Positions 24,288 to 32,677 of a stretch of 64,000 bases of DNA are shown one piece after another (positions within the stretch are counted from its first letter, which is position 1; every line of letters starts with the position of its first letter). The stretch spans positions 40,865 to 104,864 of the forward strand of contig CACZWF010000010.1 in the NCBI GenBank assembly GCA_902784785.1, written 5' to 3'. The translations under genes were made by a program, and so were the position numbers. Below the pieces are notes generated by a model. That model was not told the DNA's origin, ran no database searches, and saw only the letters and a list, made by a program, of their open reading frames with translations. Origin of the DNA: an uncultured Bacteroidia bacterium. GTDB lineage: Bacteria; Bacteroidota; Bacteroidia; Bacteroidales; UBA932.

Positions 24288-27200
24288 TCATAAATTCCTT
24301 ACGGAGGTCTTCATCATACGCACAGGCGGTAGCGATGGTCTCGGAAATCATTTCTTTGCCGCGCTCCTTCTCCCCATTTCTCTTCAAGATGTTACCCAGG
24401 TTCATTCCGAGTTGTGTGACCGTATCGAAATTGTCGTACGCATAATCCAGATACAGGCCGAAGAAATGCAGGGACGTATTCAATTGCTCGTAGAAGCGTT
24501 CCGCCAGTTCGAGCGCCTTTTCTTTCTCTCCCACCTTGAAATACAGGTCCACCAAATCGGAAATCATCAATTCGTTGGAGAAGCCCAGATAGCTGACATC
24601 CAGCGGGAAGTTGGCCTCGGGGACATTTTCCATACAAGCATCCAGCAACTGACGGGCGCGGTCTTTCCAAAGCTGCTCCGCTTCTTTGTCGCGGTCCGCC
24701 TGCTTGAGCATTTCCTTGATGGAAGTGACATAAAGCATACGCTGGCTCATCACGCCCATAAAGGTGTAGAGGTTCTGGTAGTCCACAAACCAGTCGGTCC
24801 GCTTGAGTGCATCCCATTTATAGACCTGCGTCATTTTCCGGTACAGTTCCTCGGGGTCGGTGAAGCCCGGCTGCGACATCTTGGTCTTGCTCTTGATGGG
24901 GACGAAACGGTAAGAGAAACCGTCGTACATCAAATAATCCTTGATACCGATGTTCAAGTCCCCGCCCATGCTCAACAAGTGGATGGGACGGTCCCACTGA
25001 TAATTGCTCAGCAGGTCGAGCATGAAGATTTCCGGCTTGGACAGATAACTCTTGTCCGGAGACATCGTCAGCACAATCTCGTCGGGAATCTGGTCGGCGT
25101 ATTTCTCGTCCACGATACCATATTTGAGCACATTCGCCTTGTTGACCGGAACGCTGATCTTGCGGGACCAGATGAAATCCACTTTGCGTCCGCTTCCCAA
25201 AGGAAGTTTGTACTTGGGATTGCGGAACACTGCCATCACCTCGGAAATCGGCCGCACTTTCTCCTCTTTGTCATAGATGTACACATACTCGTTGGTGCCA
25301 TAGAGATATTGCTCCGGCCCCACGCCGAGTTTGAGCGGCGCCGCCTCGTTGCAGGCATATTTCATCTGGTCGATATACCAGTCCGTACCCAGCAGCGAGG
25401 TATTGCAGATGCGCACATCCGTACGGATATTCTCCACTTCCTGGGCATACCAGAGCGGGAAAGTATCGTTGTCTCCGTGGGTGACGAGGATGCCGTTCTC
25501 GCCCACTGAATTGAGGTAGTTGTAAGCAATCTCGACGGCCGTATAGCGGTTGCTGCGGTCGTGGTCGTCCCAGTTTTGTGCCGCCATCAACGCCGGCACG
25601 CCGAGGCAAAGGAGCGAAATGGCAAATGCGCAGACCGGCTTGGCCAAAGATTCTTTTGCATCCCGGATCAGTCCATAAAGAGCCGCGACGCCCATCCCGA
25701 CCCAGATGCTGAAAGCATAGAAAGAGCCGGCGTAGGCATAATCCCGCTCCCTCACCTGATACGGGGGCTGGTTGAGGTAAATCACCACCGCGATACCCGT
25801 CATAAAGAAGAGCAGGAAGGTAATCCAGAAGCCGCGTTTGTCACGGGCGAATTGGAAGAACAACCCGAGCAGGCCCAGCAAAAGGGGCAGGAAATAATAA
25901 TGGTTCTTGGCCTTGTTGTTCCGCAGATAGTCCGGGGCCATGCTTTGGTCTCCCAGCCGGATATCATCGATAAAGCCGATACCGCTCTCCCAGTTTCCGG
26001 TAAAGATTTCTCCGGGCGAAGGACTGTGATAATCATTCTGCCGTCCCACGAAATTCCACATAAAGTAGCGACCGTACATCCAGCCCAACTGGTAGTCAAA
26101 GAAGAAATACAGATTCTGCAGGAAAGTGGGCTTGGCGTGCTCGGCCCCGTTCACTTTGATACCGCCGCCGTCCATATACGCTTCATAGAAACGCACATAT
26201 TTCGGGTCGCTGCCACTCCACATACGCGGGAACAGCATTTTCCCTTGCGGCTCGTATTCCACTTCGCCCGGTCCCTCCGCATACACATATTTTCCATTAA
26301 GGGATGCCCAGTATTTGTTCTCCTTGATATCGTAAGGGGCATCGAAATACTGTCCGTAGAGCAAGGGCGTGCTGCCGTATTGTTCGCGGGCCAGGTAACG
26401 GACCAGCGTGAACGGATTGTCCGGCTGATACTCGTTGGTGGGCGTTTTGACGGAAGAACGGATGATGCAGATCGAGAAAATGGAAAAGCCGATGACGATG
26501 GTGGTCAGGCACAACAGGGCCGTGTGCCAGAACACGCGTTTTTGGTTGCGCGTCGTGACGATACCCCAGTAGCACAGGCCCAGCAGAGCCAGCATAAAGA
26601 CCGCGGCGCCCACATTGTAGGGACAGCCCAGGATGTTGACAAAAAACAGGTCCACATACGCGGCCAGTTTCGGAAGCCAGGGGATCACGATGAAGAGCAC
26701 CACGCCCAGGATGACGACCGACTGCAGGAAAATCCCGCACAGTTCCTTGAAGGAATAAGTCTTGTCCTCGCGTTTACGATAGAAATAGAGGAAGACCAGA
26801 CAGGGAATGGTAAGCAGGTTGAGCAGGTGTACGCCGATGGAAAGCCCCATCAGGAAGCTGATCAGCACAATCCAGCGGTTGGCGTAGGGTTCGTCGGCCT
26901 GTTCGTACCATTTGGTCATCGCCCAGAACACCAGCGCGGTAAACAGAGAGGACATCGCGTACACTTCCCCCTCGACAGCCGAGAACCAGAAGGTATCGGA
27001 GAAGCAGTAGACCAATGAACCCACCAGACCGGAACCGCAGATGATCAAGGTCTGGCTGAGGGAATAATCCTGACCGTTGGCGGAAGCTCCGTTCTGGCCG
27101 AGCGGACCTTCAGGCGCGCCCACCAGCCGTTTGACCAGGAATACGATGGTCAGGTAGAGCAGGAAAATCGTCAGGGCCGAGCAGAGGGCGCTCATCACAT

Positions 27201-27432
27201 TGACTGCCACCGCTGCGTGGGCCCCGTCCGTAAACAAGGTGAAGAAGCGGGCGATGAGCTGAAACACGGGGTTTCCGGGCGGGTGTCCGACTTCCAGTTT
27301 ATAAGATGATGCGATAAATTCGCCGCAGTCCCAGAACGAGGCTGTCGGCTCGATGGTCAGCAAGTAGGTCACGGCCGACACGAGCAGCGCGAGTGCCGCA
27401 GCGCATCGGTTATATAATTGAAATCTCTTCAT
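24274..27432 (-). CDS. DUF2723 polytopic membrane protein (GT-C-like)
   Basis: 1052 residues from the ATG at 27432; the 18 codons further upstream overlap the promoter. The N-terminal half has about ten or more membrane helices. The early segment FWDCGEFIASSYKLEVGHPPG carries the conserved acidic residues and GHPPG signature of DUF2723, a family with the architecture of GT-C lipid-linked-sugar glycosyltransferases. The C-terminal part (from about 560) is periplasmic, with late helical repeats resembling TPRs (about 950-1030). Likely transfers sugars at the periplasmic face; donor and acceptor are not known from the sequence. Confidence 0.88.
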   Translation of the reverse strand: MKRFQLYNRCAAALALLVSAVTYLLTIEPTASFWDCGEFIASSYKLEVGHPPGNPVFQLIARFFTLFTDGAHAAVAVNVMSALCSALTIFLLYLTIVFLVKRLVGAPEGPLGQNGASANGQDYSLSQTLIICGSGLVGSLVYCFSDTFWFSAVEGEVYAMSSLFTALVFWAMTKWYEQADEPYANRWIVLISFLMGLSIGVHLLNLLTIPCLVFLYFYRKREDKTYSFKELCGIFLQSVVILGVVLFIVIPWLPKLAAYVDLFFVNILGCPYNVGAAVFMLALLGLCYWGIVTTRNQKRVFWHTALLCLTTIVIGFSIFSICIIRSSVKTPTNEYQPDNPFTLVRYLAREQYGSTPLLYGQYFDAPYDIKENKYWASLNGKYVYAEGPGEVEYEPQGKMLFPRMWSGSDPKYVRFYEAYMDGGGIKVNGAEHAKPTFLQNLYFFFDYQLGWMYGRYFMWNFVGRQNDYHSPSPGEIFTGNWESGIGFIDDIRLGDQSMAPDYLRNNKAKNHYYFLPLLLGLLGLFFQFARDKRGFWITFLLFFMTGIAVVIYLNQPPYQVRERDYAYAGSFYAFSIWVGMGVAALYGLIRDAKESLAKPVCAFAISLLCLGVPALMAAQNWDDHDRSNRYTAVEIAYNYLNSVGENGILVTHGDNDTFPLWYAQEVENIRTDVRICNTSLLGTDWYIDQMKYACNEAAPLKLGVGPEQYLYGTNEYVYIYDKEEKVRPISEVMAVFRNPKYKLPLGSGRKVDFIWSRKISVPVNKANVLKYGIVDEKYADQIPDEIVLTMSPDKSYLSKPEIFMLDLLSNYQWDRPIHLLSMGGDLNIGIKDYLMYDGFSYRFVPIKSKTKMSQPGFTDPEELYRKMTQVYKWDALKRTDWFVDYQNLYTFMGVMSQRMLYVTSIKEMLKQADRDKEAEQLWKDRARQLLDACMENVPEANFPLDVSYLGFSNELMISDLVDLYFKVGEKEKALELAERFYEQLNTSLHFFGLYLDYAYDNFDTVTQLGMNLGNILKRNGEKERGKEMISETIATACAYDEDLRKEFMNEKE

Positions 27433-27455
27433 ACCATATTTATATTCACGAATTA

Positions 27456-27487
27456 CAAAGATACGAGCAAGCCGAGAGAAAAGCAAA
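27456..27487 (-). promoter_or_regulatory. Promoter of the DUF2723 gene
   Basis: The minus strand shows TTTG (27487-27484), a 20-base spacer, then TATCTTTG (27463-27456). This is a full match to the Bacteroidota consensus. The ATG at 27432 lies about 24 bases downstream. Confidence 0.8.
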
Positions 27488-27489
27488 TA

Positions 27490-27700
27490 TATTTTAATAA
27501 GACGCCATCAGGCGTCGCGACGCAGTGTGCGAAATTTTATCAAAATTGAGCCACGAAGTCGCCCGCCGATAGCGAAGCGAAGGCGGTATCCCCCTGAAAG
27601 GGGGTGTCCACAGGACGGGGATTGAAGAACTTTGAAAAGAATTGCAAATTCTTTCCCGAGGCGAAAGTATCTGCCCGCTCGCGGGCAACATACAAAACAA
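27490..27700. repeat. Palindrome-rich intergenic stretch
   Basis: A spacer with several short palindromes: GACGCC/GGCGTC near 27501, CCGCC/GGCGG around 27562-27585, CCCCC/GGGGG near 27590-27604, GTCC/GGAC near 27606-27615, and GCCCGC/GCGGGC near 27673-27686. No convincing gene. It looks like a degenerate dispersed intergenic repeat. Confidence 0.4.
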
Positions 27701-27718
27701 TTTTTATTTTTGATTTTT

Positions 27719-27726
27719 TAACTTTG
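27719..27726 (+). promoter_or_regulatory. -7 element of the anti-sigma-like/Spy-like operon
   Basis: Perfect TAACTTTG on the plus strand in a T-rich run; the -33 box is unclear. The start codons at 27745 and 27754 lie 19-28 bases downstream. Confidence 0.55.
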
Positions 27727-27753
27727 TTCCATCATTCGCGTCCAATGTTCGTT

Positions 27754-28173
27754 ATGAAAAATTTTGATGTTGACAACTGGCTCGAAACTTCGGGCAAAAA
27801 ACGGCCCTACAAGGTCCCTGAAGGCTATTTTGAAGCTTTCCAAGAGAAGATGGCCCGGCAAAGCCAACCGGCTCCGACCCTTTGGGTCCGCTTGCGTCCC
27901 ATCGTGGCGATGGCCGCTTCTTTCGTGCTGCTGGTCGCCCTCGGCGGATTGTTGCTGAAGACCGTTACGCCCACCCAGGCCGGTTATGAGGAAGATGATT
28001 ACTACGCTTATTATTGCGAAATCATCCCCCGCAGCGACGCCGACGCCCTCTATTATTCCCAAGCCGAAGAGGTGGAATTGAGCGAGGAAGAGGTGAGCGC
28101 TTATCTGAGCGAAAGCGATGTCAACATCGAAGAATACTATGCGATCATCGATGACGAGATTCAATACAATTAA
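27754..28173 (+). CDS. Small single-pass membrane protein, anti-sigma-like
   Basis: 139 residues from the ATG at 27754 (an ATG at 27745 is equally possible). A cytoplasmic N-terminus with YKVPEGYFEAFQEKM precedes one membrane helix (about 52-72, IVAMAASFVLLVALGGLLL) and a strongly acidic, Tyr-rich periplasmic tail (YEEDDYYAYY and EVELSEEEVSAYL). The PEGYFE motif and topology are typical of the gene that usually sits between an ECF sigma factor and a Spy-like protein. Here no sigma gene is upstream. Function inferred only from that pattern. Confidence 0.6.
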   Translation: MKNFDVDNWLETSGKKRPYKVPEGYFEAFQEKMARQSQPAPTLWVRLRPIVAMAASFVLLVALGGLLLKTVTPTQAGYEEDDYYAYYCEIIPRSDADALYYSQAEEVELSEEEVSAYLSESDVNIEEYYAIIDDEIQYN

Positions 28174-28185
28174 AAGAACGAAACA

Positions 28186-28755
28186 ATGAAAACTTCAACA
28201 TTATTCAGCATTGCGGCCTTTATCGGAATGATTCTGATGGCCGTTCCCGCCGGAGCTCAGGCGCAGAAAAACGAGCAGAACCCGGAAGCGTGGCGCGAAA
28301 AGGTGAAAGCGCAGAAAGTGGCCTTCATCACAACGAGGGTTGATTTGAGCGTTGAAGAAGCGCAGAAATTCTGGCCGGTTTACAACCAAGTTTCCGCCCG
28401 TCGCGACGCCGCCGTTCAAGCGGAAAACGAGGCCTTCCGCAACCTTCGCAAAGCCGTCAAGGAGGGCGACGAAGCCAAAATCGCCGAAGCGATGAAAGCC
28501 TACACGGCGGCTGTGGACAACAAAGACAAGTTCATCAGCGCGGATGTGGCAGCCTATCGCAAGGTGCTTCCGGAAGCGAAGGTCGCCAAGGTGATTCTCG
28601 CCGAAGAGCAGTTCCGCCGCGACCAAATGGCCCGCCTGCACCAGTCTCACAAGCCCGGTCAAGCTCCTGCGCAAGCGCACGGGAAAGGCTTTGGAAAAGG
28701 CAAAGGCCCCCAGAAAGGGCAAGGCGCGCAGCAAGATGGCAATGTAGCCGAGTAA
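28186..28755 (+). CDS. Spy/CpxP-like periplasmic protein
   Basis: 189 residues. The signal peptide (about 1-26) is followed by an all-helical body with VDLSVEEAQKFWPVYNQ (about 51-67), the LTxxQ-like signature of this chaperone/metal-stress family, and a second helix pair to about 150. The C-terminal 35 residues are a low-complexity Gly/Lys/Gln/His tail (HGKGFGKGKGPQKG). It lies 12 bases after the small membrane protein gene and ends at a strong terminator. Probable role: periplasmic stress chaperone or sensor. Confidence 0.75.
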   Translation: MKTSTLFSIAAFIGMILMAVPAGAQAQKNEQNPEAWREKVKAQKVAFITTRVDLSVEEAQKFWPVYNQVSARRDAAVQAENEAFRNLRKAVKEGDEAKIAEAMKAYTAAVDNKDKFISADVAAYRKVLPEAKVAKVILAEEQFRRDQMARLHQSHKPGQAPAQAHGKGFGKGKGPQKGQGAQQDGNVAE

Positions 28756-28795
28756 ATAGCTCCGTTGAAAATGCGAGTCGGTCGCAAAAATTGGG

Positions 28796-28825
28796 AAAGG
28801 GATGGTCAATCGGCCATCCCTTTTT
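28796..28825 (+). terminator. Rho-independent terminator after the Spy-like gene
   Basis: Stem AAAGGGATGG / CCATCCCTTT (10 bp) with an 8-base loop and a T5 tract (28821-28825). Confidence 0.85.
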
Positions 28826-28854
28826 GTATAAAGAAGGAATAATTGTTACATTTG
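28823..28854 (+). promoter_or_regulatory. Promoter of deoD
   Basis: TTTG (28823-28826), a 20-base spacer, then TACATTTG (28847-28854): a full consensus match. The -33 box is built from the T-tract of the preceding terminator. The ATG is 16 bases after the -7 box. Confidence 0.8.
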
Positions 28855-28870
28855 CAAAAACTCTGAAGTT

Positions 28871-29578
28871 ATGGCACAGATTCCGACACCACACATTGAA
28901 GCCAAGGAAGGCGAGATTGCAGAGCGCGTACTGATGGGCGGCGACCCGCTGCGCGTGAAATATATGGCCGAGCGCTACCTGGAAAATCCCGTGCAGTTCA
29001 ACGGCGTACGCGGGATGCTGGGTTATACCGGGCTTTATCAAGGCAAACGTGTCAGTATGATGGGGCACGGAATGGGCATCCCCTCGATTGGCATTTACAG
29101 TTACGAACTGTTCAACTTCTACGGCGTCAAGACCATCATCCGTGTCGGCTCTGCCGGGGCCTACCATCCAGACCTGCGCATCGGAGATCTCGTGCTGGCG
29201 ATGGGTGCCTGCACCGACTCCAACTACGGCGCCCAGTTCCAACTGCCCGGCACCTTCGCCCCCATCGCCGATTTCGACCTGCTGCGCAAGGCCGCCAACT
29301 GCTGCGACGAGAAAGGATACTCCTACAAGGTAGGCAACATTGTTTCCTCGGATGTATTCTATTCTGCCCATCCCCAGACGGACAAGTGGATGAAAATGGG
29401 CGTGCTGGCCGTCGAAATGGAAGCGGCCGCGCTCTATATGAACGCCGCCCGCTGCGGAGCCAAGGCGTTGACCATCTGCACGATTTCCGATTTGGTCCTG
29501 CACGGCACAGCGACTACGGCGGAAGAGCGGCGCACCACTTTCACCCCTATGGTCGAAGTCGCGCTGGAAATTTGTTAG
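28871..29578 (+). CDS. deoD: Purine nucleoside phosphorylase, DeoD type
   Basis: Cytoplasmic hexameric enzyme that splits purine (deoxy)ribonucleosides with phosphate for nucleobase salvage. 235 residues, normal length. Visible motifs are [13 protein letters not shown] (about 22-34), the phosphate/substrate loop RVGSAGAY (about 91-98), [13 protein letters not shown] (about 177-189, the ribose-contacting Met-Glu), and the catalytic Asp in TISDLVLHG (about 205-213). Monocistronic, TAG stop, convergent with the broken thioredoxin-like gene. Confidence 0.96.
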   Translation: MAQIPTPHIEAKEGEIAERVLMGGDPLRVKYMAERYLENPVQFNGVRGMLGYTGLYQGKRVSMMGHGMGIPSIGIYSYELFNFYGVKTIIRVGSAGAYHPDLRIGDLVLAMGACTDSNYGAQFQLPGTFAPIADFDLLRKAANCCDEKGYSYKVGNIVSSDVFYSAHPQTDKWMKMGVLAVEMEAAALYMNAARCGAKALTICTISDLVLHGTATTAEERRTTFTPMVEVALEIC

Positions 29579-29602
29579 GGCCACCCGGACAAGAGCCGGA
29601 AA

Positions 29603-30769
29603 CTATTGCAGGATTTTCGCAACGATGCATCGAAGGGACTGCGCGTCAGTGGGCTGCTCGGCGTACATTTCACCATCCGCAATCACATAAGTCGTGGGCA
29701 AATTGGCCACGTTGTAGAGCATCACATTGGTAGAAGCACCGCCCCGGATGTCACACACATTGACCCAGGGCATCTTCTGCGCCTTGACCACCTGCGCCCA
29801 GCCGAACTTATCCGTATCCAGCGCCACCTGATAGATTTGCAGGCCCTTGGCGTGATACTTCTGATATAGCGGCTTCAACACATCCTGGTTGAAGAGTTTC
29901 TGCGCCGCATCCGTAGAGGTCCAGAAGTGCAAAAGAACGACTTTCCCCTCAACGGAACTGAGTTTGACCTTCTCGGAACGGATGTCCGGCAACTCGATGT
30001 CCGGGAAACCGACGACGGCCACCGAATCAATCTTACCCGAAAAATCCAACTTCTTCATCCGGGCGGAAGCCTCTTTCTGCAAAGCACGGACATAGGGAGA
30101 AGTGGGATAAACAGCCGCCAAAGAATCCGCCAGGGCGCGATAATGCAAACCATCCATACGCTGGTTGAAGACCGGCAGATCACCCACTTTGCGGAAGATG
30201 ACCGGCACACTGGTCAGCGAACGGCTGTTTTCGATGATATAACGCACGCTCGAGCGATACAGCTTGATGTAATTCTCGTAATACTCCTACCGCAAAGAAG
30301 CCGCGTGCTTCGTATTCTGCGGAAGATCCCGCAAACGGAGCGCCAGAGCATGGCAACGGTTGTTGATTTTCGCATACTCCCGGTCGCTCTCCATCATCCG
30401 TACCGATTCCTCCGAGCCCTCGATGGAACAACGGCCGAGCGTGTCCGCCTCGATAGAAATCTTGTCCCCTTCTTTGACCAACAGGCTGGCCAGACGCATT
30501 CCGTGATAGTTCAGATAATAGAATTCCGGATTAGGGGAATCGAATTTCAACTTGCAGGAAAAACGACCGTCCGGACGGGTGATGAGGGTATCCGTCGTCT
30601 GCTTGTAAGAAACTACCAGTTTCTCGACCAGCAAGGTGTCCGCATCAAGTCCATCCACGACGCCGTCGATGCGGGCGTTGTGGCAAGAGGTCAGTCCCAA
30701 CAAGGCGAACAACAAAAGAGCCGGCAAACAGAAACGCAAGCGGGCTCGGGCAATACGGACGGAGAACAT
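29603..30769 (-). pseudogene. DUF4369/thioredoxin-fold lipoprotein interrupted by an in-frame TAG
   Basis: 389 codons including one internal TAG (30289-30287). The N-terminal part (from 30769) is a lipoprotein (LLGLTSCHN) with a DUF4369-like beta domain (IDGVVDGLDADTLLVEKL). The frame continues without shift after the TAG as EYYENYIKLYRSS into a TlpA-like thioredoxin fold (KVVLLHFWTSTDAAQ, then NLPTTYVI). The CxxC expected after FW is absent (TSTD), so the domain could not act as a disulphide oxidoreductase even if read through. One C-to-T change in CAG would explain the TAG. Upstream neighbour is the HIT gene (11-base gap). Confidence 0.75.
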
Positions 30770-30780
30770 AAACGCGTGAA

Positions 30781-31188
30781 TTAGGAAAGAGCCTCGAACT
30801 CTTTTAAAATAGAAGCGGCGATGCGGGCCATCTCGTCAGCCGGCAACTGGAGCTTTTCCTTACGGAAATCCAAATCTCCTTCCTGCTGCAAGGGAACCAG
30901 ATGGATGTGCGTGTGAGGTACTTCCATTCCCAACACCGCGACGCCGACCCGTTTGCAGGGGACAGCCGCCTTGACGGCGAGAGCCACTTTGCGCGCGAAA
31001 GCCCACAATCCTTCGTAGGTCTTTTCATCCAAATGGAAAATATAGTCGTCCTCCACGTGTTTGGGAACGACCAGCGTGTGCCCCGCAGTCAAGGGAGCAA
31101 TGTCCAGAAAGGCATAATAATCCTCATTTTCGGCGACCTTGTAGGAAGGAATTTCGCCGCGGACGATTTTGGTAAAAATGGTTGCCAT
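30781..31188 (-). CDS. HIT family nucleotide hydrolase/transferase
   Basis: 135 residues, cytoplasmic. The histidine triad is HTHIHLVP, with His92, His94 and His96 and the catalytic histidine in the middle or last position as in HINT-type nucleoside phosphoramidate hydrolases. An N-terminal IFTKIVRGEIPSYKVAE segment and GHTLVVPK (about 36-43) complete the family pattern. It lies 5 bases after greA and is probably cotranscribed with it. Confidence 0.93.
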   Translation of the reverse strand: MATIFTKIVRGEIPSYKVAENEDYYAFLDIAPLTAGHTLVVPKHVEDDYIFHLDEKTYEGLWAFARKVALAVKAAVPCKRVGVAVLGMEVPHTHIHLVPLQQEGDLDFRKEKLQLPADEMARIAASILKEFEALS

Positions 31189-31193
31189 AGAAA

Positions 31194-31661
31194 TTACAGA
31201 GAAATGTTCAGGATTTCCATCTTCATCTCACCGGCCGGCGTCTTGGCGACGACCACATCCCCCACGGCGTGACCGAGCAGCGCCTTGCCGATCGGCGTGG
31301 TGACGGCCAGCTTGCCGTGCGCGAAGTCCGCCTCGTTTTCGCCGACGAGCGTGAACTCCATCTCTTTGTTCAAGGCCAGGTTTTTAATCTTGACCTTATT
31401 GAGGAGCTGCACCTTGTCCACACCCACCTGGCTCTCGTCGATGACGCGGGCGGAGGCGATGAGGTTCTGGAGCTTGGCAATCTGCAGTTCGAGCAGACCC
31501 TGCTGTTCGCGGGCCGATTCGTATTCGGCGTTTTCGGACAAGTCACCCTTGTCGCGTGCCTCGGCGATGGCGGCGGAAATAACGGGACGCTTGGCTATGG
31601 CGTCAGCCAAGTCTTGTTTGAGTTTATCCAACCCTTCCTGGGTCATATAGTGGATTTCCAT
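31194..31661 (-). CDS. greA: Transcription elongation factor GreA
   Basis: Rescues backtracked RNA polymerase by stimulating transcript cleavage. 155 residues, normal length. The N-terminal coiled coil contains the tip motif ARDKGDLSENAEYESA (about 35-50) with the acidic residues that act in the polymerase channel. The C-terminal FKBP-like domain follows, ending TPIGKALLGHAVGDVVVAKTP. The leader carries a terminator-like hairpin (31678-31706). Confidence 0.97.
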   Translation of the reverse strand: MEIHYMTQEGLDKLKQDLADAIAKRPVISAAIAEARDKGDLSENAEYESAREQQGLLELQIAKLQNLIASARVIDESQVGVDKVQLLNKVKIKNLALNKEMEFTLVGENEADFAHGKLAVTTPIGKALLGHAVGDVVVAKTPAGEMKMEILNISL

Positions 31662-31668
31662 TTTCGTA

Positions 31669-31706
31669 CAAAAATTAAAGGAGCCCTGCTTTTAGGCAGA
31701 ACCCTT
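31669..31706 (-). terminator. Terminator-like hairpin in the greA leader
   Basis: On the minus strand AAGG-GTTCTGC pairs with GCAGGGC-T-CCTT around CTAAAA, followed by TTTAATTTTTG (31679-31669). It lies downstream of the greA promoter and upstream of the greA ATG. It may end glg-ribF transcripts, attenuate greA, or both. Confidence 0.6.
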
Positions 31707-31717
31707 GGTTAACAACT

Positions 31718-32677
31718 TCACAAAGATAAGGACTTTTTTTCATTTCGCAAAATCACTTGCTCTTTGTCCTCGCGCAATTGGTCGGCAAGCGCGGAAAGAG
31801 AATCGAACTTTCGCTCTTCGCGGATACGGGCCCAAAAATGCAGGCGGATATCCAGGCCATAGATGTCTTCATCGAAATCCAGGATGTGGGTCTCTATCGT
31901 GAGCGCATTGGCAGCGCCAATGGTCGGACGATAACCGATATTGCACATACCCAGACAGTCCCGGCCGAGGGTCTGTACGGAAACGGCATAAACACCGGGG
32001 GCGGGGATGGCCTTCAGGGGCTCGTACAACTGCATGTTGGCGGTAGGGAAACCGATGGTGCGACCGAGCCGGTTGCCGGCCACGACGACGCCGTGCAAAG
32101 AGTAGGGACGGCCCAGCATTGAAGCGGCGTCCTCCACCCGTCCTTCCGCCAACGCATTGCGGATGCGTGTGGAACTGATGGGATGCCCGGTCGGGGCCGG
32201 GCATGACGTTGAAGGGGCCGGGCATGATGCGTCACCCTCGACCGGATCGGGGGTCTCTATCCTCTCCGGGCACACGACATCCAGCCCTTCGGCACGGGCA
32301 ATCGCTTCGATCTCGTGGCTGTCGCGACAGTCACAGCCCATTCGATTGTCGTATCCCAGCACGAGACACTCGGCACCGAAACGCTCGACGAGCACCTGAC
32401 GGATATACTCCCGCATCGTCATCGCACTGAATTCCCGCGTGAAATCCAACACCTCCACCCGATCCACTCCCATCGCCAGCAACAATTCCTTTTTCTCTTG
32501 CAGCGAGGTCAACAGGCGAAACTCACGGGCGTCATTTTGCAGCACATTGCGGGGATGCGGCCAAAAAGTGATGATGAGGCTCTGCGTACCACGCCTGTGA
32601 GCCTCATCAATCAACCTTTCAATCAAGAAACGATGTCCCAGATGGACACCGTCAAAGAAACCGGTGGCTACAACCAT
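31718..32677 (-). CDS. ribF: Bifunctional riboflavin kinase/FAD synthetase
   Basis: Makes FMN and then FAD from riboflavin in the cytoplasm. 319 residues. The FAD-synthetase domain has GFFDGVHLGHRFLIE (about 6-20), TFWPHPRNVL and ISSTRIRNALAEG; the kinase domain has GRTIGFPTANM (about 208-218) and an ETHILDFDEDIYG segment. The start is short of the usual N-terminal strand by about ten residues. An unusual repeated insert (SCPAPSTSCPAPTG) sits before ISSTRIR, encoded by a 21-base tandem repeat. It overlaps glgP by 10 bases, so it is the last gene of the glycogen operon. Confidence 0.94.
   Translation of the reverse strand: MVVATGFFDGVHLGHRFLIERLIDEAHRRGTQSLIITFWPHPRNVLQNDAREFRLLTSLQEKKELLLAMGVDRVEVLDFTREFSAMTMREYIRQVLVERFGAECLVLGYDNRMGCDCRDSHEIEAIARAEGLDVVCPERIETPDPVEGDASCPAPSTSCPAPTGHPISSTRIRNALAEGRVEDAASMLGRPYSLHGVVVAGNRLGRTIGFPTANMQLYEPLKAIPAPGVYAVSVQTLGRDCLGMCNIGYRPTIGAANALTIETHILDFDEDIYGLDIRLHFWARIREERKFDSLSALADQLREDKEQVILRNEKKSLSL
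31721..31751 (-). promoter_or_regulatory. Promoter of greA-HIT operon
   Basis: TTTG (31751-31748), a 19-base spacer, TATCTTTG (31728-31721) on the minus strand. It overlaps the 3' end of ribF. Transcription would start near 31714. Confidence 0.8.
32193..32227. repeat. 21-base tandem repeat in ribF
   Basis: The 14-base unit GGGGCCGGGCATGA occurs at 32193-32206 and 32214-32227, a 21-base period, encoding the repeated SCPAP in the protein. It keeps the reading frame. Confidence 0.8.
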
